A DNA stretch of 64,000 nucleotides from an uncultured Erythrobacter sp. (GTDB lineage Bacteria; Pseudomonadota; Alphaproteobacteria; Sphingomonadales; Sphingomonadaceae): positions 1,612,001 to 1,676,000 of the forward strand of contig CANMZA010000001.1 of assembly GCA_947502305.1 (NCBI GenBank). The letters run 5' to 3'. How positions within the stretch are numbered: position 1 is the first letter of the stretch; each line of letters begins with the position of its first letter. Below the pieces are notes generated by a model that saw nothing but the letters and a program-made list of their open reading frames with translations, was not told the origin of the DNA and did no database searches. This document shows, one piece after another, positions 9,842 to 18,876 of this stretch. The position numbers and the translations under genes were made by a program.

Positions 9842-10771
9842 CTATGGCGTTGTTTTTGTGCTTTCGCTCGGTCTGGCATCCGATTTGGCATCCGGTTTCA
9901 GGCCATCGCGCCACAGGTAAAGCCCCGCCGCGATGATCAACGCCGCGCCCAACAACGTGTAAGCGTCGGGTACATCTTCAAAAAACAGCCAGCCAATCGC
10001 AATTGCAATCAACATCTGAACATAGATCGCCGGTGCCGCCTTTGCCGCGCCCGCCCGGCTGATCCCGATATAAGCGAGCCAATGCGCGGTGCTGGCGGTG
10101 ACCGCAACAACGGCGCAGCGCGCAACCACATCCCATGCCGGCCATCCGAAATCGAGCGACGGTTCGCCCGAAAATTTGGCCGCCAGCGAAACCGCGACCA
10201 AGATCGGCACACTGAACACCGCGACAAAGACTTGCATGGAAAGCGCGCTGCCTTGCCCTGCGCTTGCCCGGTTAGTTACCATCAACAAGGCAAAAAAGAC
10301 CGCCGAAACCAGCGGCAATAAGGCGCCCCATCCCAGCAAGGCCAGATTGGGCCGTAAGATGATCGCCACCCCTGCAAGCGCGATCAAAGAAATCGCGTAA
10401 ACCTTAGGCTTTACCTCTTCACCCAGAAGCAAACCGGCGAGGATTTGAGTGAGGATTGGCGACAGAAAAGCAATCGCCATCGCTTCTGCCAAAGGCATGA
10501 TGTAAATCGCAGAAAAGAAACACACCGAGGCCAGCGCCAAACACGCGCCGCGCGCCATTTGCAAAGGCAGGTTTTGCGGGACAAACGCCGCGCGCCCTTC
10601 ACTACGCCAAAGCAAAGCCGACAATGCCAATGCGGCGATCCCAAAGCGCAAAGTCGCCACCGCATAAGGGGGCCATTCGCCCGCCATGCTTTTCACAACA
10701 GCATCGCCCAGCGACAGCGTGACAAATCCCGCCACGGCGAAGCCCAAACCGCTGCGTTCAGCCGGGGTCAT
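9842..10771 (-). CDS. EamA/DMT-family membrane transporter
   Basis: This 309-residue inner-membrane protein has ten predicted helices arranged as two EamA repeats of about 140 residues, the hallmark of the drug/metabolite transporter superfamily. The first repeat carries the typical PLAEAMAIAFLSPI helix and the LLGEEVKP turn. The second ends in a FFEDVPDAYTLLGAALIIAAG helix pair. The substrate cannot be read from the sequence. A second, distinct member lies at 19222-20148. It is transcribed divergently from the glycan locus beginning at 10999. Confidence 0.9.
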   Translation of the reverse strand: MTPAERSGLGFAVAGFVTLSLGDAVVKSMAGEWPPYAVATLRFGIAALALSALLWRSEGRAAFVPQNLPLQMARGACLALASVCFFSAIYIMPLAEAMAIAFLSPILTQILAGLLLGEEVKPKVYAISLIALAGVAIILRPNLALLGWGALLPLVSAVFFALLMVTNRASAGQGSALSMQVFVAVFSVPILVAVSLAAKFSGEPSLDFGWPAWDVVARCAVVAVTASTAHWLAYIGISRAGAAKAAPAIYVQMLIAIAIGWLFFEDVPDAYTLLGAALIIAAGLYLWRDGLKPDAKSDARPSESTKTTP

Positions 10772-10998
10772 AGCCGGTTATCCGCCAAGGAGTTTGGGTG
10801 ATTGGTCATAGGCCCCTCTGCGCCAAGGTCCCGCCAAAAACAAGCTGAAAACCCGCCGCAGTAAATTGGGCAATCCAGCCCGTTCAATTCATGGTTTACG
10901 TTTGCTTAAGCCCCGCCCGGTAACACCGCTATCAACGCGGGATTTGGGATCAAATCAAGCCTCGCACAGATGGCCAAACGGGGGGCCAAACCGATATT

Positions 10999-12021
10999 AT
11001 GACGAAGCTGATTATCCAGATACCCTGCCTTAATGAGGCAGAAGTGCTGCCCGATACTCTGGCAAAGCTGCCGCGCAGCCTGCCGGGGATCGACGCAATC
11101 GAATATCTGATCATCGATGATGGCAGTTCGGATGACACATCCGGTATCGCGCGGCGTTGGGGCGTTCATCACGTCGTGCGCCACCGCGGCAATCGCGGAT
11201 TGGCAGAAGCATTTCGCAGCGGCATCGACAAATGTCTGGCCGAAGGCGCCGATATTATCGTCAACACCGATGCAGACGGCCAATATGAAGGGGCAGACAT
11301 CGCAAAGATCGTCGCTCCAGTCGCCGCGGGCGAGGCAGACATTTGCATTGGCGACCGGTCTGTTGCGGGCAATGAGCATTTCGGCACGGGCAAACGCTTG
11401 TTGCAACGCCTCGGCAGTTATGTCGTGCGGACCTTGTCGGCGACAGATATTACAGACGCCGTCAGCGGTTTTCGCGCGATCAGCCGCGATGCAGCGCAGC
11501 GGATCAACATCACCACCGATTTCAGTTACACCACCGACATGCTGATCCAAGCGGGCCGTAAGCGGCTTGCCATAACGAGCGTACCGATCCGCACACATGC
11601 CGCCACGCGCCCGTCGCGTTTGTTCAAATCGATCCCAAAATTTATTCAGCAAACCGGCGTTACGATTGTGCGCGCCTATACGACGTTCAACTCGCTGCGT
11701 GTGTTTGTCGGGCTTGGGATGCTGGCGACTTTGGTGGGGCTGTTTCCCATCGGCCGGTTCTTGTGGTTCTTTGCCACCGGCAACGGCGATGGCCATATCC
11801 AATCGCTGGTCATTGGCGGCGCGCTGCTGACGGTTGGCGTCCTGATTTCGACGCTGGGAATATTGGCCGATTTGATCGCCACCAATCGCAAGCTGCTGGA
11901 GGCGAATATGCTCAAGCTGCGCCGGATTGAGGAGCAGCTTCGCCAGCAAGATAGCGATGAAACCGAGGCACCTGAATTGCCAGCAGCCGATATCGCTCCG
12001 GTCCGTCGCGCGGCTTCCTGA
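10999..12021 (+). CDS. Family 2 glycosyltransferase with C-terminal membrane segments (polyprenyl-phosphate sugar transferase type)
   Basis: This 340-residue protein has an N-terminal GT-A fold (about residues 1-225) with DDGSSDDT for nucleotide-sugar binding and NTDADGQYEGADI as the DxD-type metal site, as in dolichyl/undecaprenyl-phosphate mannose or glucose synthases. Two membrane helices follow (about 235-255 and 270-295), then a short charged tail predicted as coiled coil. Such enzymes load a sugar onto a lipid carrier at the inner face of the membrane for use by GT-C transferases, and the next gene looks like such a partner. The ATG at 10999 follows a GGGGGCC-containing leader. The stop is only two bases from the next ATG. 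Confidence 0.88.
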   Translation: MTKLIIQIPCLNEAEVLPDTLAKLPRSLPGIDAIEYLIIDDGSSDDTSGIARRWGVHHVVRHRGNRGLAEAFRSGIDKCLAEGADIIVNTDADGQYEGADIAKIVAPVAAGEADICIGDRSVAGNEHFGTGKRLLQRLGSYVVRTLSATDITDAVSGFRAISRDAAQRINITTDFSYTTDMLIQAGRKRLAITSVPIRTHAATRPSRLFKSIPKFIQQTGVTIVRAYTTFNSLRVFVGLGMLATLVGLFPIGRFLWFFATGNGDGHIQSLVIGGALLTVGVLISTLGILADLIATNRKLLEANMLKLRRIEEQLRQQDSDETEAPELPAADIAPVRRAAS

Positions 12022-12023
12022 TT

Positions 12024-13691
12024 ATGAGCGACCTCGCCGCCCCTGCAATACCGCGCGCTGGGCCTTCATTGCCCGCTTTTCCCGCCGTGATTTCTACGCG
12101 GTGGTTGATCGCGCTCATCGGTGTTTTGGCGCTGATGCAGCTGTCGATGGCGACGGGACGGTCAATCAATTGGGATGAATTTTGGTTCTACAGTCAGGTT
12201 GAGATCGTCGCGCGCGGCGAATTTATCCAACCGTTGCAAACGATCCATACGCGGCTGTTTTTCTGGCTGCCCGCAATGCCCGGCAGCGAGATTGATCACA
12301 TCCTGATCGCCCGCTTGTTTATGTGGGGATGCGCGCTGGTGACGGCTGGCGGTATTTATCTGCTTGCGGAAAAATTCAGCGACCGGCGCACTGCATTGCT
12401 GACGGTCGCGGTCTTTATGGGCGCGGGATATGTGCTGCAACACAGCTCCTCTTTCCGGGTCGATCCTATCGTGACCGCGCTCCTGACCAGCGCGCTTGTC
12501 ATTGCCGCGCGAACGCGGCTGGGGATCGGCTCGGTCTTTGCGCTAAGCGTCCTTATCGGGCTTGCCGGAATGGTGACGATTAAGTTTGTCCTGTGGGCGC
12601 CTGCTTTTGCTGGCATCGCGCTTTGGCGGTGGAGCGAAACGGGATATGATTGGCGTTACGCCGCGCGTTGGGCCTGTGCCGGGGCCGGAGCATTGGGCAG
12701 TTTTGCTCTGCTCTATTGGCTGCATTCGTCGGGCGCGGAACAATCAAACGATGTCGCCAGCGGTGTGCTCAGCCGTTCGGGCGGAAAGATGTTCGCGCTG
12801 CTGACTTCGCCGCATCTGCCAATGATCGGCAAAGGCGTGTTCACCGCCCTGCCCCTTACCTTGGCGATTCTGTTGGTGCCGTCTGTCGTCCTGCGGCTAA
12901 AACTGCCATTGGCGCAACGGATCGGCTTGCTGGGAATGTGGTTTCCGGTTCTCACACCGCTATTCTACCTCAATTCTCTACCCTATTTTTACCCGTTCAT
13001 TCTGCCGCCTGTTGCGGTGACATGCGCGCTGACCATACCAATTTTTGTGAAGCGTTACGGCATGGCCATTGTTGCGGGCTTTATCGGCCTCAGCGCCGCG
13101 ATGGTCTGGGCCGTCGACACGCGCGGGGTGACGGTGGAGCAACGCAAATTGGTCTCCGCCGTGCATGAGGTTTTTCCAGAGCCGGTTAATTACTTCGATT
13201 GCTGCGGCATGATCGGCACCTTTGCCAAGCAAAACGAATTCCTCACCCAATACGGCGTCCAGAAATATCTCGCCGCAGGTGAGCCCGCTTTGCTCAATGC
13301 CATGCAAGCAAAGCCGGTGCCGCTGGTGATCGACAATAATCGCCATTTTTCCGGCGTGATTGAGCGCGGGGAGACGCAGAATTTCCACCCAGATGACGCC
13401 CGCGCGTTGCAGCAGACCTATGTCCGTTTCTGGGCCGACATTTATGTTGCGGGGCGCATCGTCCAAGGCGGCTCGGCTCAGCAATGGGATGTGCTGGTTC
13501 CGGGCGATTATACAGTCGAAGGGACGCTCAGCATCGATGGTACCGATTATTTCGACGGCGATATTGTCGAACTTGATCGAGGCACCGCCGCTTTGGCAAA
13601 CACCACCGGCGAAACCGCGCGTCTGATCTGGGGCCGCAACCCTCAGCGGCCCACAACAGAGCCCGCCGGTTTCTATTGGACCGCGTGGTAA
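12024..13691 (+). CDS. Multi-spanning membrane protein, probable GT-C (ArnT/PMT-like) glycosyltransferase
   Basis: This 555-residue protein has about ten hydrophobic helices over residues 30-370 and a soluble C-terminal third. The first periplasmic loop contains NWDEFWFY, placed like the DE catalytic/metal motif of GT-C enzymes that use lipid-linked sugars. This placement and the neighbouring polyprenyl-phosphate-type GT2 are the basis for the call. I do not recognise a closer family. The C-terminal 90 residues look like a small beta-rich domain exposed to the periplasm. The gene starts two bases after the GT2 stop and is followed after nine bases by the next membrane gene, so the three form one transcription unit. 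Confidence 0.7.
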   Translation: MSDLAAPAIPRAGPSLPAFPAVISTRWLIALIGVLALMQLSMATGRSINWDEFWFYSQVEIVARGEFIQPLQTIHTRLFFWLPAMPGSEIDHILIARLFMWGCALVTAGGIYLLAEKFSDRRTALLTVAVFMGAGYVLQHSSSFRVDPIVTALLTSALVIAARTRLGIGSVFALSVLIGLAGMVTIKFVLWAPAFAGIALWRWSETGYDWRYAARWACAGAGALGSFALLYWLHSSGAEQSNDVASGVLSRSGGKMFALLTSPHLPMIGKGVFTALPLTLAILLVPSVVLRLKLPLAQRIGLLGMWFPVLTPLFYLNSLPYFYPFILPPVAVTCALTIPIFVKRYGMAIVAGFIGLSAAMVWAVDTRGVTVEQRKLVSAVHEVFPEPVNYFDCCGMIGTFAKQNEFLTQYGVQKYLAAGEPALLNAMQAKPVPLVIDNNRHFSGVIERGETQNFHPDDARALQQTYVRFWADIYVAGRIVQGGSAQQWDVLVPGDYTVEGTLSIDGTDYFDGDIVELDRGTAALANTTGETARLIWGRNPQRPTTEPAGFYWTAW

Positions 13692-13700
13692 TCCGGGTCG

Positions 13701-14645
13701 ATGGAAGGACACAGCGCCCCACCCCTTACCGAAAATACCGGCCAATCTATCGCTGAGCGAGCGTTTGGTTTCGCCCAAAGCATGCGCCGCATGTTGGGCA
13801 AATATCGCGGGCCAATTTTCGCCATTTGCGCTGTCCTTTTCCTGGCCGGTTTTTGGATTTCAGCCGGGCGGCTCGATCTCTCTTTTTCCGACCTTGCCCT
13901 CCAATACATCGCGCTGTCCGCGCTGATCTTCATCCCGATCAGCATGATTTACGGCGCGCTCAATTTCATGATCATGGCGCGCGGCGCTGGCATCAATATT
14001 CCCTTCGGAAAATCGCTAAAAATCTCCTGTGTGGCCGCTTTTGCCGAATTTCTGCCGATCCCCGGCGGCGCGCTTGTGCGCGGCGGGGCGATGATGCGCG
14101 AGGGGTCCGGCGCCGTCGATGCTGGCTTGCATGTGACGGTCAACGCGCTTCTGTGGATTTCGTGCAGCGCGGTGGCCGCCTGTTTCGCATTGGGCGGCTT
14201 TTATACCATCACGCATCCGGTCACTCTGGCCCTTGGTGCGGGCGGCGCATTGGGGGTGGCGGCGTGTTCTTGGTGGTTGATGCAAAAAGCGGGCGGAATG
14301 ATCGCCTTGGCTGCGCTTATGATGCGGATCATCGGGCTGGGCATTGCCGGTGCGCGATTGATTGCGGCGTTTTTGGCGATCGGCGTCGCTGTGCAATTCC
14401 TTGATCTTTACCCCTTCGTTTTTGCGACCATTCTGGGTTCGGCGGCATCGATCGCGCCGGGCGGCTTGGGCATTAGTGAGATCGTCGCCGCCTCAATCGC
14501 GGTGCTCTCGACCGTCCCGCCAGAAGCAGCCTTTCTCGCCGTTGGTCTGAACCGTCTGATTGGATTTGCCGTCAGCGGGATCGCCACCGCAATTATCTCA
14601 GTGATTTCGCCAGCGGAGCGCGGGGACATGAGGCCGCCAAAATGA
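13701..14645 (+). CDS. Integral membrane protein of the lysylphosphatidylglycerol synthase/UPF0104 (AglD-like) superfamily
   Basis: The 314-residue product has about eight transmembrane helices. Two family signatures are visible: FAEFLPIPGGALVRGGAMMRE in the first half (Pro and Gly-rich re-entrant stretch followed by charged residues) and SAASIAPGGLGISE in the second half. Members include flippase domains of MprF and archaeal AglD. In glycan loci they are suspected to move or modify lipid-linked intermediates. It is the third gene of the GT2/GT-C unit, and its role in lipid-linked sugar handling is inferred from that. A 106-bp gap separates it from the FkbM gene. Confidence 0.75.
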   Translation: MEGHSAPPLTENTGQSIAERAFGFAQSMRRMLGKYRGPIFAICAVLFLAGFWISAGRLDLSFSDLALQYIALSALIFIPISMIYGALNFMIMARGAGINIPFGKSLKISCVAAFAEFLPIPGGALVRGGAMMREGSGAVDAGLHVTVNALLWISCSAVAACFALGGFYTITHPVTLALGAGGALGVAACSWWLMQKAGGMIALAALMMRIIGLGIAGARLIAAFLAIGVAVQFLDLYPFVFATILGSAASIAPGGLGISEIVAASIAVLSTVPPEAAFLAVGLNRLIGFAVSGIATAIISVISPAERGDMRPPK

Positions 14646-14678
14646 TCGCATCCGGCGTTTCACTTTTGGAAAGGTTTT

Positions 14679-14686
14679 ATGGTTAA
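14679..14686 (-). promoter_or_regulatory. Candidate CtrA half-site (TTAACCAT)
   Basis: TTAACCAT reads on the minus strand, 66-73 bp before the FkbM methyltransferase ATG. This octamer is a CtrA half-site described in alphaproteobacteria. A second TTAA occurs about 8 bp further on, one base longer than the classical TTAA-N7-TTAA spacing. This is a motif match only. Confidence 0.3.
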
Positions 14687-14751
14687 CACCATCTTTAAGC
14701 GGCCATCGCGGCCATAACAGACACAGATTTCTCACGGGGACTGACGGGCAC

Positions 14752-15636
14752 ATGAAATACGCAAACGAAATCAAAGCTGCGGTGGAAATGGTACAATCGC
14801 GCGGCATTCAGCCGACATTGGAACGCACCGTAAACTTCACCCGCGCCCGCTGGGAAGATCGCGCGCGCCGCAAGGATTTCAGCCGTATGGGCCTGAAAGG
14901 TCCGCAAATTCGCACCATTCTAGGTTCGAAAATGGAATTGATGCCGGAAAAAGAAGGGCTGGACCGCGATTTGCTGCTCGACGGTATTCGTGAACCCGTT
15001 GCGACCGGCCACATCCTGTCGATCTTGCAAGAAGACGACGTCGTTCTCGAAGTCGGCGCGAACATCGGATATTACGCTTTGATGGAGGCAAGCCGGTGCC
15101 GCAAAATCTACGCGATTGAGCCGCATCCTGAAAATGTTCAGCGCCTGACGCGCAACATCGAACTCAACGGCTATGACAATATCGAAGTGCAACATGGCGG
15201 CTTTGGCGAAGAAGACGGCACGCTAAAACTTTACACCTCAGAATTGTCCAACTGGCACACGGCCAAGGAAAACCCCGGATCATCGGGCGAATTTATCGAA
15301 GTTGATTGCCACCGCATCGACACATTCGCAAAGGGCCATGAGGCGCCCACTTTCATCAAGATGGATGTCGAAGGGTTTGAATTGCAAGTCCTGCGCGGGG
15401 CCACTGAAACGCTCAAAACCGTGCGCCATTTGTTCATCGAATTGCACGGCAGTTTGCTGAGCGAAGATGAAATCCGCGAAGTTTTGGAAATGATCGAAGC
15501 CAGCGGTTTGAAACCGTCCTTGGTCATTCAATATGATCGCCCCGGCATGTCGCTGATCCGCAATCCATCCTTCCTTGAGGAAATCAAAGAAGGCGATCGC
15601 GGCACGTTTGAACTGTTTTTCTCCCGCGAGGATTGA
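14752..15636 (+). CDS. FkbM family SAM-dependent methyltransferase
   Basis: The 294-residue protein has a class I methyltransferase core of the FkbM type at about residues 80-275: motif I is VVLEVGANIGYYALM, followed by IYAIEPHPENV (acidic residue for the ribose of SAM) and IKMDVEGFELQVLRG, which is diagnostic of the family. FkbM enzymes O-methylate sugars or polyketides and are frequent in surface-polysaccharide loci. Together with the preceding transferases this suggests methylation of a surface glycan, which is inference. A strong intrinsic terminator follows at 15722-15749, inside the convergent gene. Confidence 0.88.
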   Translation: MKYANEIKAAVEMVQSRGIQPTLERTVNFTRARWEDRARRKDFSRMGLKGPQIRTILGSKMELMPEKEGLDRDLLLDGIREPVATGHILSILQEDDVVLEVGANIGYYALMEASRCRKIYAIEPHPENVQRLTRNIELNGYDNIEVQHGGFGEEDGTLKLYTSELSNWHTAKENPGSSGEFIEVDCHRIDTFAKGHEAPTFIKMDVEGFELQVLRGATETLKTVRHLFIELHGSLLSEDEIREVLEMIEASGLKPSLVIQYDRPGMSLIRNPSFLEEIKEGDRGTFELFFSRED

Positions 15637-15642
15637 TCCGCG

Positions 15643-16857
15643 TTAGCGCTCGGGCTTGTCAAAGCCTGCGAGCCTTTCGAGCAAATTGGCAACGCCCGCA
15701 TCAGGGCTGAGCTCGCGCAAGGCCGCCTCTGGCAAAGAGGCGGCTTTTTGCGTTCCAGAGGCCGCACCCGAAACCGCACTGGCAACCGCATCCGCAAGCG
15801 CTTGCGGATTATCCGCTGGCACAGTCCGCAAAGCATCGGGGAAACGCGCAGCAAGGCTATCGACCGCGGGACTGGCGCGGGTGATGACCAATTTGCCCAT
15901 CGCCGCTTGTTGAAACAATTTGTTCGGGATCACCCGCGAGGCTTTGTCCGACGCGCCAAACACGCCGAGGCAAACCGCCGCGCGCGAAATGAGCGCTGGC
16001 AGACGCTCATAATCAACCCATTCAATCCATTGAATATTGCTGTCATCTGCGCTGGCCAATTCTTCGCGCAGCATTGGCTCCAACTGACCCTTGCCCACGA
16101 TTACCCAACGCGCGTCCAGTTGCTTCGTAAGCCGCGCCGCCGCCAATATTGTCGGCAGGCCGTGGAGCGGAATAAGCTGCCCATAAAACAAGATGATCGG
16201 GCGCGGATCGTCTGGATCGAGCAGATCGGACGTGTCCGCAAGCACATCAACCGCAGCCCCATCGCCAGTGTCACCGGCAGCGCTAGGCGCAATAAGCGGC
16301 GTGAAATTCTCCTCCGCCCCAACCAGCACCGTCACAAATCGCTCCGCCGATATGGAAAATTCGCGCGCGAAATATTCGCCATGCTGATCCGTGTCGACGA
16401 GGATCACATCCGCAAGGCTCAGAGCAACCTTCTCAAACCACCAGATCGGCGCGCTCAAGACCTTACTTTTCACAAGCGCCCGATCACCCGCAATCGTATC
16501 GTAAATCGGCAAAAACGCATCGAGCACAATTTTACGCCCCATCAACCGTGCAATCGGCGCCATCAGTGTAATTTCTATGATGCCGGGATAGGGCAGGACA
16601 ATGGCCGCCCCTGTTTTGGTCCGCGACAATGCCAGCAAGGCACGCGGATAACCCAGCGCGATTTTCAGCAGCACTTTGAGAACCGCAAAGCGCGAGGGGA
16701 CGTTGGTCTGCGCGACCTCTTCCCATGCCGGGATCAGGATCTCCCCCTCCAGCGCCCCTGCCCGCCGGATCGCATCGATTAGCAGCCGCACGCGCGGTTT
16801 ACGCGTGTCATATCCCCCAAATGCAACGAGGCTTGATGAAGCAGGAGCAGTGGTCAT
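15643..16857 (-). CDS. GT-B (family 4/1-like) glycosyltransferase
   Basis: This 404-residue protein has the two Rossmann-like halves of GT-B transferases. The C-terminal half shows IILFYGQLIPLHGLPTIL, WVIVGKGQ and a VIPNKLFQQAAMGKLVITR segment, the nucleotide-sugar-binding E/K-rich region of GT4 enzymes. A Gly/Ala-rich inserted stretch near residue 200 (SAAGDTGDGAA) looks like a flexible linker. Donor and acceptor cannot be assigned. It is convergent with the FkbM gene, six bases away, and probably belongs to the same glycan pathway. The 3' coding region also encodes an intrinsic terminator for the opposite strand. Confidence 0.85.
   Translation of the reverse strand: MTTAPASSSLVAFGGYDTRKPRVRLLIDAIRRAGALEGEILIPAWEEVAQTNVPSRFAVLKVLLKIALGYPRALLALSRTKTGAAIVLPYPGIIEITLMAPIARLMGRKIVLDAFLPIYDTIAGDRALVKSKVLSAPIWWFEKVALSLADVILVDTDQHGEYFAREFSISAERFVTVLVGAEENFTPLIAPSAAGDTGDGAAVDVLADTSDLLDPDDPRPIILFYGQLIPLHGLPTILAAARLTKQLDARWVIVGKGQLEPMLREELASADDSNIQWIEWVDYERLPALISRAAVCLGVFGASDKASRVIPNKLFQQAAMGKLVITRASPAVDSLAARFPDALRTVPADNPQALADAVASAVSGAASGTQKAASLPEAALRELSPDAGVANLLERLAGFDKPER
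15722..15749 (+). terminator. Intrinsic terminator of the glycan operon, embedded in the convergent gene
   Basis: A perfect 9-bp GC-rich stem (GCCGCCTCT / AGAGGCGGC, bases 15722-15730 with 15736-15744), a five-base loop and a following run of five T make a textbook Rho-independent terminator on the plus strand. It lies 86 bp after the FkbM stop and within the 3' coding part of the convergent glycosyltransferase. Confidence 0.8.
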
Positions 16858-17211
16858 AAACGGCCGGCGATCCTCTTTGAGGAGTTGAAAGTTTTACGCC
16901 GTAAAGCCCTAGCCATGATTGCATCTGCGTTCCACCAAGCGATCACGCCTCTCCCCCGCGATGCTGCGGCGAATTAATGTTACATTTCTTTGCAAGGACC
17001 CTTTGCGCAAAACCCCCTAGGGCGGCGCTAATAAAGGTCTGATAAAAAATAACTATTTTACGGGTCAAAGCAGCCAGTTTTCCTCGAAACGAGAGCCCGG
17101 CCTTGGGGAAAAATTAAGGTTTCCAACTTATTCACCAAACTTCGAGAGGCGCCGTTCGCGATAACTAGCGAAGAGGCGTTTGGATTTTTGTGATGCCTTG
17201 GGGGCTGATTA
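16858..17211. other. Divergent intergenic region between GT4 and cpaF
   Basis: This 354-bp gap separates two divergent starts and must hold promoters for both. The middle (about 16970-17130) is clearly more AT-rich than its surroundings, with short runs such as GATAAAAAATAAC. No confident -35/-10 pair, operator or small gene could be named. A GGGGG stretch about 8 bp before the cpaF ATG is its likely ribosome site. Confidence 0.5.
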
Positions 17212-18744
17212 ATGAGCGCATTTGGCAAAAAAGGCGGCGCAGGCGGCATGAAACCGGGCGCAAAGCCCGCATTTGGCGTAGCGCGCCCGATGAAGGGCGG
17301 CAGCGGCAAAAGCGATGACAGTGATGGCGGCGAACAGTTCCCGCCGCTCCCTGGTGGCGGCGAAGACAAGCCCAAGCCTGCGCCCAAGCCAGCGACGTCC
17401 GGCAATGCCACCGCCAGCGCGATGGACCGTCTTGCCGAACGCATGAACGCGACCAACGCCGCCGAAGCAGAAGCCGGCGGGTTCGAAGCCTCAGTTCACA
17501 AGATTAAAGAGCAGGTGCTCCCGCGCCTCCTCGAACGGGTCGATCCCGAAGCCGCCGCGACGCTTTCGAAAGAAGAGCTGTCCGAAGAATTTCGCCCGAT
17601 CATCATGGAAGTGCTGGCCGAGCTGAAGGTCACATTGAACCGCCGCGAGCAATTTGCGCTTGAAAAGGTTCTGATTGATGAGCTGCTGGGCTTTGGCCCG
17701 CTGGAAGAATTGCTCAACGATCCCGACGTGTCGGACATCATGGTCAACGGCCCTGATCAAACCTACATCGAGAAAAAGGGTAAGCTGACAATCGCGCCCA
17801 TCCGTTTCCGCGATGAACAACATCTGTTCCAAATCGCTCAGCGGATTGTGAACCAAGTCGGCCGCCGCGTTGACCAAACCACGCCGCTGGCCGATGCCCG
17901 TTTGAAGGATGGTTCGCGTGTTAACGTGATTGTGCCGCCATTGTCGCTGCGCGGCACGGCGCTTTCCATTCGTAAATTCTCCGAGAAACCAATCACATTG
18001 GATATGCTCAAGGAATTTGGTTCCATGAGCGAGAAAATGTGCACCGCGCTGAAAATTGCGGGCGCATGCCGGATGAATATCGTGATTTCTGGCGGTACGG
18101 GTTCTGGTAAAACGACCATGCTCAACGCCATGTCGAAAATGATCGATCCGGGCGAACGTGTGCTGACGATTGAGGATGCCGCGGAACTTCGCTTGCAACA
18201 ACCACACTGGCTGCCGCTTGAAACGCGTCCACCTAACCTTGAGGGGCAAGGCGCGATTACGATTGGCGACCTTGTGAAAAACGCCCTGCGTATGCGTCCT
18301 GACCGGATTATTCTTGGTGAGATTCGCGGCGCGGAATGTTTCGATCTGCTCGCCGCGATGAACACGGGCCACGATGGTTCGATGTGTACGCTTCACGCAA
18401 ACAGCCCGCGCGAATGTTTGGGCCGGATGGAAAACATGATCCTGATGGGCGACATCAAGATCCCGAAAGAGGCGATTTCACGCCAGATTGCGGAATCGGT
18501 TGACCTGATCGTTCAGGTGAAACGTTTGCGCGATGGTTCACGCCGGACAACCGACATCACTGAGGTGATCGGGATGGAAGGCGACGTGATCGTGACGCAG
18601 AACTTGTTCAAATTTGAATATCTGGACGAGAGCGAGGACGGTAAGATCATGGGCGAATTCCGCGCCTCTGGCCTGCGTCCCTACACGCTTGAAAAGGCGC
18701 GGCAATATGGGTTTGATCAGGCGTATTTGGAGGCGTGTCTCTGA
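17212..18744 (+). CDS. cpaF: CpaF/TadA family secretion ATPase
   Basis: This 510-residue ATPase powers assembly of Flp/Tad-type adhesive pili or a related type II/IV secretion machine. Residues 1-95 are a low-complexity Gly/Lys/Pro-rich leader. Then come the N-terminal domain (about 100-200) and the RecA-like ATPase with Walker A GGTGSGKTTML (about residue 297), Asp box LTIEDAAELRL, Walker B RIILGEIRGAE and His box MNTGHDGSMCTLHANS, all intact. Normally cpaF sits with cpaB/C/E and tadB/C, but none of these is in the flanking 10 kb. It is either an orphan copy or a displaced member of a Tad locus elsewhere. Confidence 0.93.
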   Translation: MSAFGKKGGAGGMKPGAKPAFGVARPMKGGSGKSDDSDGGEQFPPLPGGGEDKPKPAPKPATSGNATASAMDRLAERMNATNAAEAEAGGFEASVHKIKEQVLPRLLERVDPEAAATLSKEELSEEFRPIIMEVLAELKVTLNRREQFALEKVLIDELLGFGPLEELLNDPDVSDIMVNGPDQTYIEKKGKLTIAPIRFRDEQHLFQIAQRIVNQVGRRVDQTTPLADARLKDGSRVNVIVPPLSLRGTALSIRKFSEKPITLDMLKEFGSMSEKMCTALKIAGACRMNIVISGGTGSGKTTMLNAMSKMIDPGERVLTIEDAAELRLQQPHWLPLETRPPNLEGQGAITIGDLVKNALRMRPDRIILGEIRGAECFDLLAAMNTGHDGSMCTLHANSPRECLGRMENMILMGDIKIPKEAISRQIAESVDLIVQVKRLRDGSRRTTDITEVIGMEGDVIVTQNLFKFEYLDESEDGKIMGEFRASGLRPYTLEKARQYGFDQAYLEACL

Positions 18745-18750
18745 CACGCA

Positions 18751-18774
18751 GAAACGGACCATTCGGCCCGTTTC
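18751..18774 (+). terminator. Stem-loop after cpaF, possible terminator
   Basis: GAAACGG pairs with CCGTTTC around a short inner stem, seven bases after the cpaF stop, followed by a second GC hairpin (CCGGCC/GGCCGG). There is no T-run, so termination by the intrinsic mechanism is uncertain. Confidence 0.4.
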
Positions 18775-18789
18775 CGGCCTAACCGGCCG

Positions 18790-18808
18790 GCGCGCGGTCG
18801 CGCTTGCG
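18790..18808 (+). repeat. Fragment of the dispersed structured repeat
   Basis: The 19 bases here are identical to the central hairpin and following TTGCG of the repeat copy at 56319-56445 (GCGC-GGTC-GCGC stem-loop). The rest of the element is absent. It may be a decayed copy or chance in GC-rich sequence. Confidence 0.35.
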
Positions 18809-18876
18809 GCGCAATGCCCCGAATTGTGCGACCAATTGTGCACCGATTTGGAATTATCAGCGCTGAAGCACCAAGA

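Noticed and set aside
15748-16782. 344-codon plus-strand frame
   Set aside because: Antisense to the GT4 glycosyltransferase, Arg-rich, no motif, and it overlaps a terminator region.
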